A DNA stretch of 64,000 nucleotides, from NCBI RefSeq assembly GCF_043195105.1, contig NZ_JBAFWO010000004.1; one strand, 5' to 3'. Of the stretch, positions 1-8,727 are shown one piece after another. The DNA is from NCEH01 sp002257205. Its GTDB lineage: Bacteria > Pseudomonadota > Alphaproteobacteria > Rhizobiales > Xanthobacteraceae. The notes below the pieces were generated by a model that was not told the origin of the DNA, searched no databases, and worked only from the letters and a program-made list of their open reading frames with translations. Made by a program: the position numbers and the translations under genes. How positions within the stretch are numbered: position 1 is the first letter of the stretch; every line of letters starts with the position of its first letter.

Positions 1-740
1 ACTGGATCAAACCCGCCGTCGACGGCAATCTCCGCATCCTGCGCGCCGCCCGTGACGCCGGGGTCAAGCGGGTGGTGCTGACCTCGGCCTTTGGCGCGAT
101 CGGCGTCGGGCACAAGCCAGATTATCCTCGGCCCTTCAAGGAGACGGATTGGAGCGACCTGACGGGTAACGTCGCGCCGTATCAGAAGTCGAAAACGCTG
201 TCGGAACGCGCGGCGTGGGATTTCGTGGCGCGGGAAGGGCGGGGGCTCGAACTTGCGGCGATCAATCCGGTCGCCGTTCTCGGGCCGGCTCTCGGTCCCG
301 ATTTTTCCCACTCCATCCGCTTGATCAAGAACCTGATGGACGGGCAGCGCGGCTGCCCGAAGATCAAATCCTGCTTCGTCGACGTCCGCGATGTGGCGGA
401 TCTGCACCTGCGCGCCATGACCGACCCCGCCGCCAATGGCGAGCGCTTCCTGGCGACGTCCGGGGAGAGCCTCTGGATGGTCGAGGTCGCAAAGATCCTG
501 CGCCAGCGGATGGGCCATGCGGCGAACAGGGTGCCGACGTGGGTGGTGCCCAACTGGCTGGTGCGCATTGCCGCGCGTCGGAACCCGGCATTGAAGGGGA
601 TCGCGCCGATGCTCAGCTACAACATGAGCGCCTCGGGCGAAAAGGCCGGACGCCTGCTCGGCTGGAAACCGGGTGCGCCTGAAGAGGCCATCATCGCCAC
701 CGCCGAAAGCCTGATCCAGCTCGGTCTGGTGAGCAAGTAA
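1..740 (+). CDS. NAD-dependent epimerase/dehydratase (extended SDR), 5' end cut by window
   Basis: The reading frame is open from base 3 and already in the middle of a Rossmann-fold protein: residues like KPAVDGNLRILRAA and GVKRVVLTSA are typical of the dihydroflavonol-reductase/3-beta-HSD-like extended SDRs. An active-site YQKSKTLSE (Tyr-x3-Lys) follows, then the family's N-P-V-x-V-L-G-P stretch. About 245 residues are present; the NAD-binding N-terminus with its GxxGxxG lies outside the window. Substrate is unknown. The next complete gene downstream is a kilobase away, behind decayed sequence. Confidence 0.85.
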   Translation, partial: WIKPAVDGNLRILRAARDAGVKRVVLTSAFGAIGVGHKPDYPRPFKETDWSDLTGNVAPYQKSKTLSERAAWDFVAREGRGLELAAINPVAVLGPALGPDFSHSIRLIKNLMDGQRGCPKIKSCFVDVRDVADLHLRAMTDPAANGERFLATSGESLWMVEVAKILRQRMGHAANRVPTWVVPNWLVRIAARRNPALKGIAPMLSYNMSASGEKAGRLLGWKPGAPEEAIIATAESLIQLGLVSK

Positions 741-790
741 GATCGCCGACCTGAACGAATGCGCCGGGTGCTGAGGCACGGGTGGGCACC

Positions 791-1114
791 TCATGTCGCC
801 CGGCCGGTCGCTCCGGCTTCTGCCTTCCGAGGCGAGACGCCGAAGAGGTCCTGGAACGCCCGGCTGCAGGAGGTGCGCCAGCGCCACCCGTTTTCCTCGG
901 CGATGATCGCGATCGGCCGGTCCGTCTGCATGATCTCGGCGCGGATGCGGAACAGGCGCCAACGCGCCACATAGTCCATCGGCGTCAGGCCGGTCCGCCG
1001 CCGGAAGATATCGGCAAACGACGACCGCGACATGCCTGCTTCCGCGCCGAGGCGTCGCGCTATCCGAACTGGATGCTCACCTACAATGCCGCGAGCCAGG
1101 TCCCGAAGGGACAT
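791..1114 (-). pseudogene. Remnant of AraC-family regulator, C-terminal HTH only
   Basis: The minus-strand product of about 107 residues matches only the C-terminal DNA-binding part of cupin-type AraC regulators: AGMSRSSFADIFRR, a YVARWRL segment, IAEENGWR and SRAFQDLFGVSP in the correct order. The N-terminal sensor domain is missing, and the first 25 residues (up to about base 1040) do not look like AraC sequence. Several normally conserved positions of the second helix-turn-helix are changed. I read it as a truncated, decaying regulator; a short functional HTH protein is a less likely alternative. Confidence 0.6.
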
Positions 1115-1192
1115 CCGCTTGCCGGGCCGAGCTGGGTCGGCGGCGAAACACCGCTGCGTGCCGAACAGGGAGGTCGGATCGTGGCCAATGTG

Positions 1193-1398
1193 ATGCGTGC
1201 CTGGCAGTTCGACAGGCTGGGTGGAAAAGTCGAACTCGTCGAACGCTTTATTCCCGAGCCGCGCGCGGGCAGTGCCCTGACCGCGCCGGCCTCGTGGATC
1301 TGTCCACCATCCGGCCTCAGTCCGTCTCGCTGGAAGCGCTGACGGAGGCCATGCTCGCCGCGCGTGCCGCCGGAAGTCAGGGCACGCCGATCACCTAA
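1193..1398 (+). pseudogene. Alcohol-dehydrogenase N-terminal fragment joined to an unidentified C-terminal fragment
   Basis: An ATG at 1193 opens MRAWQFDRLGG then VELVERFIPEP, the start of a zinc-type/quinone-oxidoreductase alcohol dehydrogenase. The similarity stops after about 30 codons. In another frame a stretch LVDLSTIRPQSVSLEAL runs from 1291 to a TAA at 1396-1398 and looks like the end of some protein I cannot name. Two partial genes in different frames within 200 bp indicate deletion and fusion of former genes. Confidence 0.45.
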
Positions 1399-1493
1399 AA
1401 GGTAGAAACAAGGAAGATTCGAGGAAGATCGTTCGAGCGGCTGCGTGGGCTCCGCGACTACCACTTGGTCAGCCAGCCGAGGGGGCACCACAT

Positions 1494-1760
1494 ATGAAGC
1501 ATCGTCATCATCACCGGCGGCAGCCGCGGCCTCGGGGCCAGCATCGCGGTCCACTGCGCCCGGCGCGGTATGGGCGTCATCCTCACCTGTCGCGTCTTCA
1601 CTCCCCTTGCCGCGCCTACCCGCGGGCAGGCGGCACGCGGCCCGAATTCTCCTGAGGACATCGCGAGAGGCGCCGATTTAGCGCTTGTGATCGTGCGCGG
1701 CACGCCGGAGACTCAGGGCCAGATCGGCTCTCAGGTCCAGGCCCGGCGGGAAGAAGTGCG
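1494..1760 (+). pseudogene. Frameshifted 5' fragment of an SDR oxidoreductase
   Basis: Codons from 1498 read SIVIITGGSRGLGASIA, the complete N-terminal TGxxxGxG cofactor motif of classical SDRs. The only nearby ATG (1494) is one base out of that frame, so the start is frameshifted. The SDR similarity ends near base 1592 after LTCR, and what follows is unrelated. With the divergent AraC remnant this may be a former AraC-SDR regulator/target pair now decayed. The rest of 1600-1760 holds nothing I recognise. Confidence 0.55.
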
Positions 1761-3029
1761 TTGCCGTTCCGTTTCATCCATGCCGCAGACATTCATCTCG
1801 ATTCCCCGCTGCGTTCGCTCGCCCTGCGCGACCCCGAGCTTGCGGCGCTGATCGGCACCGCCACGCGGCGCGCCTTCACCCGCATCATTGATCTGTGCCT
1901 GGAGGAGCAGGTGGACGCGCTGGTGCTCGCCGGCGATCTCTATGACGGCGACCAGACCTCCATGAAGACCGCCCGGTTCCTCGGCGGGGAGATCCAGCGG
2001 CTGATCGCGGCGGGCATCGAGGTGTTCATCGTTCGAGGAAATCACGACGCCCTGTCCAGGATCACCAAGGAGCTGGTGTTTCCGGACACGGTGAAGGTCT
2101 TCACCGGCCGCGCGGAAGCTGTGGCGCCGAGGCGCCCACCCGCCGGACTCCCGGTGGTGATCCATGGCCTCAGCTTCGCCCAGCCGCATGCGCCGGAAAG
2201 CCTGCTTGCCAGATACCGCCCGCCGGTGGAGGGCGCGGTGAATATCGGCATCCTGCACACGAGCCTTGCCGGCGCGCCGGGCCATGATCCTTACGCGCCC
2301 TGCAGCCTCGCGGACCTCCAGGCCACCGGCTTTCGCTATTGGGCGCTCGGTCATGTGCACAAGCGCGCGGTCGTCGAGGGGGCGTGCGCCATCGTGATGC
2401 CGGGCATGCCGCAAGGGCGCGACATCAACGAAGCTGGGGCAAAATCGGTCACCCTCGTCGCCATTGCCGACGATCTTTCGATCCGCATCGAGGCGCGCGC
2501 CACCAGCATCGCGCAATTTTCCCGCGTGCCGGTGGATGCCAGCGGGATCGAGGATTGGCGCGATCTGGTCGCGGCGGTGACGCGCGCGCTGGAAGACGAG
2601 CGGTCCGCGGTCGGCGCGGAACATCTCGTCGCTCGCGTTGAGGTGACCGGGGCGACGCCCCTGGCCTGGCGCATGCGGCGCGATCTCGACCTGCTGAAGA
2701 CCGAGGCGGATGCCCGCGCCGCCAGCATCGGCGCGTGCTGGGTCGAAAAGCTGGAGGTGGCCTGCGCGGCGCCGGCACTGGGATCTGCATCGTCCGCCGA
2801 TCCGCTGCGCGATCTGCAACGCCTGATCGAGGACGAGATCCTTGGCTCCGACGCGTTCCAGGCCAACCTGCTTGCGATCGCGGAGGAAGTGCGGGTGCAG
2901 TTGCCGCCGGAATGCCGCGATGTGTTCGGTTCGGACGAGGCATCATTCAAGGCCGTGCTCGCCCGCCTGGCGCACGCGGGCGCCGAGGACGTGCTCGCGC
3001 GGCTCCATGCGGCGGGCGGGGACGCCTAG
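1761..3029 (+). CDS. SbcD/Mre11-type DNA repair exonuclease (YhaO family)
   Basis: A calcineurin-like metallophosphoesterase of 422 residues. Metal-site motifs occur in family order: HAADIHLD (about residues 7-14), LAGDLYD (56-62), RGNHD (92-96) and GHVHKR near residue 195. The C-terminal third is the helical capping region seen in YhaO proteins. The start is a TTG, chosen because the DIH motif follows ten residues later and GGAAG lies upstream; no ATG fits. The stop is 2 bp before the next ATG, an SMC-like ATPase, so the two genes form a nuclease-ATPase pair like SbcCD or YhaO-YhaN. Expected role: double-strand end processing in the cytoplasm. Confidence 0.9.
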   Translation: MPFRFIHAADIHLDSPLRSLALRDPELAALIGTATRRAFTRIIDLCLEEQVDALVLAGDLYDGDQTSMKTARFLGGEIQRLIAAGIEVFIVRGNHDALSRITKELVFPDTVKVFTGRAEAVAPRRPPAGLPVVIHGLSFAQPHAPESLLARYRPPVEGAVNIGILHTSLAGAPGHDPYAPCSLADLQATGFRYWALGHVHKRAVVEGACAIVMPGMPQGRDINEAGAKSVTLVAIADDLSIRIEARATSIAQFSRVPVDASGIEDWRDLVAAVTRALEDERSAVGAEHLVARVEVTGATPLAWRMRRDLDLLKTEADARAASIGACWVEKLEVACAAPALGSASSADPLRDLQRLIEDEILGSDAFQANLLAIAEEVRVQLPPECRDVFGSDEASFKAVLARLAHAGAEDVLARLHAAGGDA

Positions 3030-3031
3030 CC

Positions 3032-6000
3032 ATGCGCCTCCAACGCCTCGATCTCACGCGCTACGGCACATTCACCGGCCGCAGCATTGATTTCGGCACA
3101 CGCAGCGAAGGGCAGGTGGACCTTCACATCATCTATGGTCCGAACGAGGCGGGAAAATCCACCACGCTCGCGGCCTTTCTCGATCTGTTGTTCGGGATCG
3201 GTGTGCAGAGCCCGTTCAACTTCCTTCATGCTTACCCCACCATGCGGATCGGCGGGCTGCTGGAGATTGGCGGCGCGACGCGCATGTTCACGCGCATCAA
3301 GCGGGCGCAGAACAGCCTGCTCGATGCCGACGACCGGCCGATCGCCGAAAGCACCATTCGCGGCGAACTCGGCGGCATCGACCGCGATGCCTATCGGACC
3401 ATGTTCTCGCTCGATGACGAGACGCTGGAAAAAGGCGGCGAAAGCATTCTCGCCAGCAAGGGCGATTTGGGCGAATTGCTGTTCTCGGCCAGCGCGGGCC
3501 TGGCCGATTTGAGCCGCAGGCTGCTCGATCTTAAGGGCGAGGCGCAACGTTTCTATAAATATCATGCGCACAGCGGCGCGCTTTCCGAACTGAAGGCGCG
3601 CCTCGCGCAATTGAAGCGTGATCGGGAGCAGATCGACACCCTGGCCTCCGAGCATGCGCGGCTCACCGAAGTGCGCGACCGCGCGCTCGCGCAATATGAG
3701 GACGCGATCGCGCAGCGCACGCAAATCCAGGGCCGGATGGAGGAGATCCAGCGCCAGCTTGCCGCCTTGCCCCGGCTTTCCGCCTGGCGCGACTGTTGCG
3801 CCCGCCTCGCGCCGCTCGCCTCTCTGCCCGATGCGCCGCGCGCCTGGAGCGAGGAACTGCCGGAGCTGCAAAAGGAAGAGATCGAACTTGCGGTCCAGCT
3901 TCAGGCCGCCGCCGAGGCGATCGACCGGCTCGCGACCGAGGCGGACCGGATCGTCGTGGACGCCGTCGCGCTGGGCCTGTCCGACCGGGTGGCGCGGCTC
4001 GCGGATCTGCGCGCGCGCCATGTGACGGCGGAGAAGGACATTCCCGAGCGGCGCATGCAGATGCGGGGGGCCGAGCAGACCGTCGCCCTCCTTCTCGCCC
4101 GGATGGATCGCGAAGGTGAGGGGGAGCCGCAGCGGCTGATCCTGAAGGCCGCGAGCGTCGGCCGTCTGCGCGAATTGATCGAGGCGCGCTCCGGCATCGA
4201 TGCCGCGACGCGCGGGAGCGCCGCCGAACTGGCCGAGGCGCAACGCCGCCTCGCGGAAGCGGAGGCGAAAGCCCAGACGGCCGGGGCCGATCAGGGCTTC
4301 GCGGCGCATGCCGCGCCTTCGGCCGGGCGGGAACGGGACGAGCGGGCGATGCGGGATCTGGCGGCCGCCCTTGCCGCTGTCCGCGCGCATGATCCCCGCG
4401 CGCGCCTGCGGCCGGCGGAACGTGCCTGCGAGGCGGCGAAGGCGTTGCTGTCCGAACGGGTGCGGGCGCTCAGCCCCTGGTCCGGCGACCCGGACGATCT
4501 CATCGCCATGCGATGCCCATCCGCCGAGACGCTCCAGGCGTGGAAAACGGCGCGTGGCGAAAGCGAGCGGGCGCTTGCGCGCCACCTCGACGACATCGAA
4601 CGCCTGACGGGGGAAATCCTGCGGCTGGGGACCGCGTGCGCCGCCGTCGCCGGCCTGACCGGAGTGGTCACGGACCAGGAGGCGGCCGCGCTCCGCAGTG
4701 CGCGCGAGCAGGCCTGGGCCGCGCACCGGCGCGACCTCGCGCCCGCCTCGGCCGATGCCTTCGAGGCCTTGCTGCGGCACGAGGATATCGTCGCCGCCAG
4801 TCGGCTCGGCCATATGTCGGATCTGGCGAAGCTGCATCAAAATCGGCAGGCGCTCGCAATGGCAGAGGCCGAGCTGAAGCGCGCGATCGCGCTCAGGGAT
4901 GCGGCCGCCGCGCGTTTGCAGGCGCAGGATGGCGCGGTTTCGGACGCGGTTCGCGCAATGGCGCCTGCGCTTGCCGAAACCATGACCCTGCCGGATCTGG
5001 AACTCTGGCTCGCGCGGCGCACTTCGGCGCTCGAGGCCCATGCCGCCCTGCGCACTGCCACGCGGGATTTCGACGAAGCGCGTGCCGATTTCGCCGATGC
5101 GGAGCGCCGGCTTGCCGCCGCGCTCGGCGCGGCGGGCCATATTCCCGCGCCCGATGCCGGGCTCGACACCTTGCTGGCGCAGGCGCAGGAGGCAGTGGAC
5201 CGGGTCGCCGGCATCCGGGCGCTGCAAGCGGCCGTGGACGAGCGGCGCAGCGAAATGGCGGCGCGCGCGCGTCTCGCCGCCCAGGCGGCGGAGGCGGAAC
5301 GGGCCTGGACGGCCGCCTGGGGTGCCGCCTGTCGGTCCTGCTGGCTGGGCGAGCGCGGGGATGTGCCTGCGCTCGGGTCCGTGCGCGAGATCCTCGCCGC
5401 CGTGGCCGAGCTTGGGCCGGCGCTGGAGAAACAGGCGGGCTTTCGCGACCGCATCGCGAAGATGGAGAAGGACCAGGCGCAGTTTCGCGAGGAGGTGCGT
5501 GCCCTCGTGGTCGCCCTTGGCGGCGCCCTTGCGCTTGAGGCCGGCACCCTGCCGGTGCTCGACCTCGCCCAGAAGATCGCCGAAAAAGTGCAGGACGCCG
5601 CCGCCGAACAGTCCCGCCGCGCGAAATTGCTCGTGCAGCTGGAAGAGGCGCGGGAGCGCGGGCGCGCGCTTGGCGAGGCCGAGGCCATCCATGCGCGGCG
5701 CAAGGCGCAGATGACGTCTCTCTTCGGCGTCGCCACGCTCGCGCAGGTGGCCGTAAAGCTGTCCGACATCGCGCGGCGGGCCGAATTGCGCAGGCAGGCG
5801 GACGAGGCCGCGCGCGATGTCCTCGATGCCCTGCGTCTCGGCGAGATGGCGCAGGCGGAACGGGTGCTCGACGCCGCAGACCGGCCCGCCCTCGACGCGG
5901 AATTGCTGGAGCTGAAGGCGCGTTTCGACGATCACGACCGGCGCTGCCACACGCTCTTTGCCGCCCGCAGCGCCGCCGTCGACCAGGTGGAGGCGATCGG

Positions 6001-6571
6001 CGGCGATTCCCGGGTCGCCGAGATCGAGGGCCGGCGGCGCACCATCCTGCTGGAGATCGAGGACGGGGCGATGCGATACCTGCACCTGCGCGCGGGGACG
6101 ACCGCCACCGAACTGGCGCTGCGGGCCTATCGCGAGCGCCACCGCAGCTCGATGATGGCGCGGGCCTCCGAGGCGTTCCGCACCATCAGCCGCGGCGCCT
6201 ATGCCGGCCTTGCCACCCAGCCGGCGAAGGAGGGCGAAACGCTGATCGCGCAGGCGGCGGGCGGCGCCTCCAAGGCGGCCGACGCGCTCTCGAAGGGCAC
6301 GCGCTTCCAGCTTTATCTCGCGCTGCGGGTCGCCGGCTATCACGAGTTCGCACAGGCGCGCAGCCCGGTGCCGTTCGTGGCCGACGACATCATGGAGACC
6401 TTCGACGATTTCCGTGCCGAGGAAGCCTTCCGCCTGTTCGCCGAGATGGCGCAGGTGGGGCAGGTGATCTATCTCACCCATCACCGGCATCTGTGCGAGC
6501 TCGCCCGCAACGTCTGCCCCGGGGTGCGCATTCACGATCTTTCCCAGGCGGCGCCGGCAACGGGCGTGTGA
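3032..6571 (+). CDS. SMC/Rad50-like AAA ATPase (YhaN/SbcC-type)
   Basis: A 1179-residue ABC/SMC-class ATPase. The Walker A GPNEAGKST lies at residues 36-44. Near the C-terminus come the signature LSKGTRFQLYLAL, the Walker B VPFVADDIMETFDD and an H-loop TLTHH-like YLTHH. The middle 800 residues are Ala/Glu/Arg-rich heptad-like sequence, expected to form long coiled coils. An upstream in-frame extension exists, but the ATG at 3032 (MRLQRLDLTRYG) gives the classical N-terminus and follows the nuclease stop by 2 bp. It should partner with the upstream exonuclease. The long open frame on the opposite strand is a codon-bias artefact. Confidence 0.9.
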   Translation: MRLQRLDLTRYGTFTGRSIDFGTRSEGQVDLHIIYGPNEAGKSTTLAAFLDLLFGIGVQSPFNFLHAYPTMRIGGLLEIGGATRMFTRIKRAQNSLLDADDRPIAESTIRGELGGIDRDAYRTMFSLDDETLEKGGESILASKGDLGELLFSASAGLADLSRRLLDLKGEAQRFYKYHAHSGALSELKARLAQLKRDREQIDTLASEHARLTEVRDRALAQYEDAIAQRTQIQGRMEEIQRQLAALPRLSAWRDCCARLAPLASLPDAPRAWSEELPELQKEEIELAVQLQAAAEAIDRLATEADRIVVDAVALGLSDRVARLADLRARHVTAEKDIPERRMQMRGAEQTVALLLARMDREGEGEPQRLILKAASVGRLRELIEARSGIDAATRGSAAELAEAQRRLAEAEAKAQTAGADQGFAAHAAPSAGRERDERAMRDLAAALAAVRAHDPRARLRPAERACEAAKALLSERVRALSPWSGDPDDLIAMRCPSAETLQAWKTARGESERALARHLDDIERLTGEILRLGTACAAVAGLTGVVTDQEAAALRSAREQAWAAHRRDLAPASADAFEALLRHEDIVAASRLGHMSDLAKLHQNRQALAMAEAELKRAIALRDAAAARLQAQDGAVSDAVRAMAPALAETMTLPDLELWLARRTSALEAHAALRTATRDFDEARADFADAERRLAAALGAAGHIPAPDAGLDTLLAQAQEAVDRVAGIRALQAAVDERRSEMAARARLAAQAAEAERAWTAAWGAACRSCWLGERGDVPALGSVREILAAVAELGPALEKQAGFRDRIAKMEKDQAQFREEVRALVVALGGALALEAGTLPVLDLAQKIAEKVQDAAAEQSRRAKLLVQLEEARERGRALGEAEAIHARRKAQMTSLFGVATLAQVAVKLSDIARRAELRRQADEAARDVLDALRLGEMAQAERVLDAADRPALDAELLELKARFDDHDRRCHTLFAARSAAVDQVEAIGGDSRVAEIEGRRRTILLEIEDGAMRYLHLRAGTTATELALRAYRERHRSSMMARASEAFRTISRGAYAGLATQPAKEGETLIAQAAGGASKAADALSKGTRFQLYLALRVAGYHEFAQARSPVPFVADDIMETFDDFRAEEAFRLFAEMAQVGQVIYLTHHRHLCELARNVCPGVRIHDLSQAAPATGV

Positions 6572-7086
6572 TCGCAGAAAGCCCGGCCGCCTCCTGAAGG
6601 GGGATCATTCCCGCCCGGTTCCCTTCCGAGAGAGCGATGTCTTTCCCCGCGCCAGAGCCGCCCGCGCCGGCCTTTCGCGCGCGCGGTCCCGTGCCTTTTG
6701 GTGCGCGGGCGGCGAAAGGGGCTTGATCTTTTTAAGCGCATGATCATAGATAATATAGGATCTACGAAATTCCGACGCCGCCTGCGCCCGGATTTTCGTG
6801 ACAGGCGAAGTCTGCGCTCGCGGGCTCCGGTTGCTCAGGTCCGATGGTCGCTCAAGAAGGACATTTTGAGATCGCCTGCGCTTTCATTCGCGATGCTTTC
6901 GATCGCGGATCCGCAACGCCCAAGAATCAATCAAGTCATTCTGAAAGAATCTTCTCTCTGAAGCCCGTCATCCGCCAGCGATGAATGCAGAGGAAAGCGA
7001 GGGGACACCCTCCACTTTAAAACGCCCTCCCGATGGAGAGCGTTTTGCGAAAATTGCGCCGACAAATATAAAATGGGAGGAATACC
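6572..7086. other. Intergenic leader before the tripartite-transporter operon
   Basis: No convincing gene in 515 bp. The stretch 6720-6770 is much more AT-rich than its surroundings and carries the 13-bp operator-like element described separately. A strong Shine-Dalgarno (GGGAGG, about 7074-7079) precedes the transporter gene. Confidence 0.6.
6746..6758. promoter_or_regulatory. Operator-like 13-mer, copy A (FCD-GntR candidate)
   Basis: ATAGATAATATAG matches the perfect palindrome CTATATGATATAG at 15214-15226 at 10 of the 12 arm positions (right arm 6/6). It sits about 330 bp before the transporter operon in an AT-rich island. Inferred target of the GntR protein encoded at 14319-15116. Confidence 0.45.
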
Positions 7087-8109
7087 ATGACAAAGACAGC
7101 GTCTTACTTAGGTTTGGCAGCGGCGATCGCCGTGACGGCAAGTGTTTCCGCTCCGGGCGCCGCGCGCGCCGAGTGGAAGCCCGATCGCCCGGTGGAGATC
7201 GTGGTCTCGGCCGGCCCCGGCGGCGGAACCGACATTTTCGCCCGCGTGGTTCAGGCCGCCCTCACCAAGAATGCCTTGCTCACCACGCCGATCCTCGTGC
7301 TGAACAAGGGCGGCGGCAGCGGCTCGGAGGCGTTCAACTACGCCAAAGACAATCCCGACAGCCCCTATAAGATTTATTTCGGCACCCAGGATGCTTACGT
7401 TCTGCCGCTCGGCACGAAGGTGAACTATAGCTTCAACGACCTCACCCCGGTCGCCTCGATGGTGTTCGACGTCTTCATCCTGTGGAGCAATCCCAAGGCT
7501 TCGGGGCTGAACACCGCCCAGGAGTTCATCGCCAAGGCCAAGGCCAATCCGGGCAAGGTGCGGGTCGCCGGCGCCAAGGCCAAGGATGCGGACGAAACGG
7601 TCGTAACCCTCATCGAGCGCGCCACCGGCACCGACCTTGCCTATATTCCCTACAAGAGCGGCAGCGAAGCGGCGATCCAGGTGGCCGGCGGCCATATCGA
7701 GGCCAATACCAACAATCCGAGCGAGAGCTTGGAACAGTGGAAGGCCGGCAACCAGAAGCCGCTCTGCGTGTTCACCAGCGCGCGCCTCGCCGACAAGACG
7801 GTGGTCGCGGACGGGATGAGCTGGGCGGATATCCCGACCTGCGTCGAGGCGGGGATCGACGTGAAGGACTTCCTCCAGCCGCGCACCGTGTGGATGGGCG
7901 CGAAGGTGCCGCCCGAGGCGCTCGCCTATTACACCGACCTCATGAAGAAGGTGACCCAGACGCCCGAGTTCAAGGCTTACGTCGAGCGTAATGTTCAGAT
8001 CAACAAGATGTTGGTCGGACAGGATTTCAAGACCTTCCTGGACCAGCAGATCAAGACCTACGCAGAGATCTACAAGGCCAACGGCTGGCTCGTCGCCACC
8101 GGACAATAG
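7087..8109 (+). CDS. tctC: Tripartite tricarboxylate transporter substrate-binding protein (Bug/TctC family)
   Basis: The 340-residue periplasmic protein begins with a Sec signal peptide (LGLAAAIAVTASVSA, cleavage after ARA near residue 29). The mature start WKPDRPVEIVVSAGPGGGTD is the standard Bug-family opening that contacts the carboxylate ligand. Length and fold pattern fit TctC. TctB- and TctA-like membrane proteins follow directly, so it delivers an organic acid to that permease. Downstream dehydrogenases suggest a hydroxy or short dicarboxylic acid, but the ligand cannot be read from sequence. Confidence 0.92.
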   Translation: MTKTASYLGLAAAIAVTASVSAPGAARAEWKPDRPVEIVVSAGPGGGTDIFARVVQAALTKNALLTTPILVLNKGGGSGSEAFNYAKDNPDSPYKIYFGTQDAYVLPLGTKVNYSFNDLTPVASMVFDVFILWSNPKASGLNTAQEFIAKAKANPGKVRVAGAKAKDADETVVTLIERATGTDLAYIPYKSGSEAAIQVAGGHIEANTNNPSESLEQWKAGNQKPLCVFTSARLADKTVVADGMSWADIPTCVEAGIDVKDFLQPRTVWMGAKVPPEALAYYTDLMKKVTQTPEFKAYVERNVQINKMLVGQDFKTFLDQQIKTYAEIYKANGWLVATGQ

Positions 8110-8175
8110 CGATTGCAGGGGCGCGAAGCCCTCGTCCGACCGGCTTTGCGCCCCCTCCTCGTGGAGTTGCCTGAC

Positions 8176-8700
8176 ATGAAGATCTCCTGGAAAGCCATGG
8201 AAGTTGTGACCGCCGCAGCGACCGGCCTCATCGGCGCGGTGGTTTGCTACGGATCGCTCGAAAACGGCATTGCGTGGAACTCCAGCGGCCCTGAGCCGGG
8301 GTATTTTCCCTTCGGCATCGGCTGCCTCATCATGCTCGGCAGCGTGGGAACCATGGTTCAGGCCCTGATGAAGCGCTCCGCCGCACCCGTGACGGCGAGT
8401 GCCACGGGCGGGGAGATCGTCGACGACGACGAGCCGTTCATGGATACGCGCGGTTTCCGCACGGTTGCGGCGTTCTTTCTGCCGATCGTCGCCATGGCCG
8501 CGATTTCTGTCTGGCTCGGCCTCTATATCGGCATGGCGCTCTACATTTTCTATGCCATGCGCGTGGCTGCGGGGTTCCGCACCAGCACCAGCCTGCTGAC
8601 CGCCGCCATCGTGGTCGCGGTCAATTTCATCGTCTTTGAAAAGCTGTTCATGGTCCCGCTGCTCAAAGGGCCGATCCTCGAATACTTCGGCATTTATTAA
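8176..8700 (+). CDS. tctB: Tripartite tricarboxylate transporter small membrane subunit (TctB family)
   Basis: A 174-residue protein with about four hydrophobic segments, including VVTAAATGLIGAVVCYGSL, a PGYFPFGIGCLIML segment with the typical TctB P-G-x-F-P motif, and two C-terminal helices. The ATG at 8176 is preceded by GGAG and gives the usual TctB start; a longer reading frame exists upstream but has no ribosome site. It lies between the binding protein and TctA, as is normal for this family. Confidence 0.9.
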   Translation: MKISWKAMEVVTAAATGLIGAVVCYGSLENGIAWNSSGPEPGYFPFGIGCLIMLGSVGTMVQALMKRSAAPVTASATGGEIVDDDEPFMDTRGFRTVAAFFLPIVAMAAISVWLGLYIGMALYIFYAMRVAAGFRTSTSLLTAAIVVAVNFIVFEKLFMVPLLKGPILEYFGIY

Positions 8701-8727
8701 AAAAATAAAGAAGAGAGGAAACGAGCC

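Noticed and set aside
1731..2819. Minus-strand frame of 362 codons opposite the SbcD-like gene
   Set aside because: Antisense shadow; no domain recognised, and it overlaps a protein with four metal motifs.
3026..6535. Very long minus-strand open frame (about 1170 codons) opposite the YhaN-like gene
   Set aside because: It is the mirror of a GC-rich coding frame. The plus strand has Walker A, signature and Walker B motifs in order; the minus product is low-complexity His/Arg/Gly with no recognisable domain.
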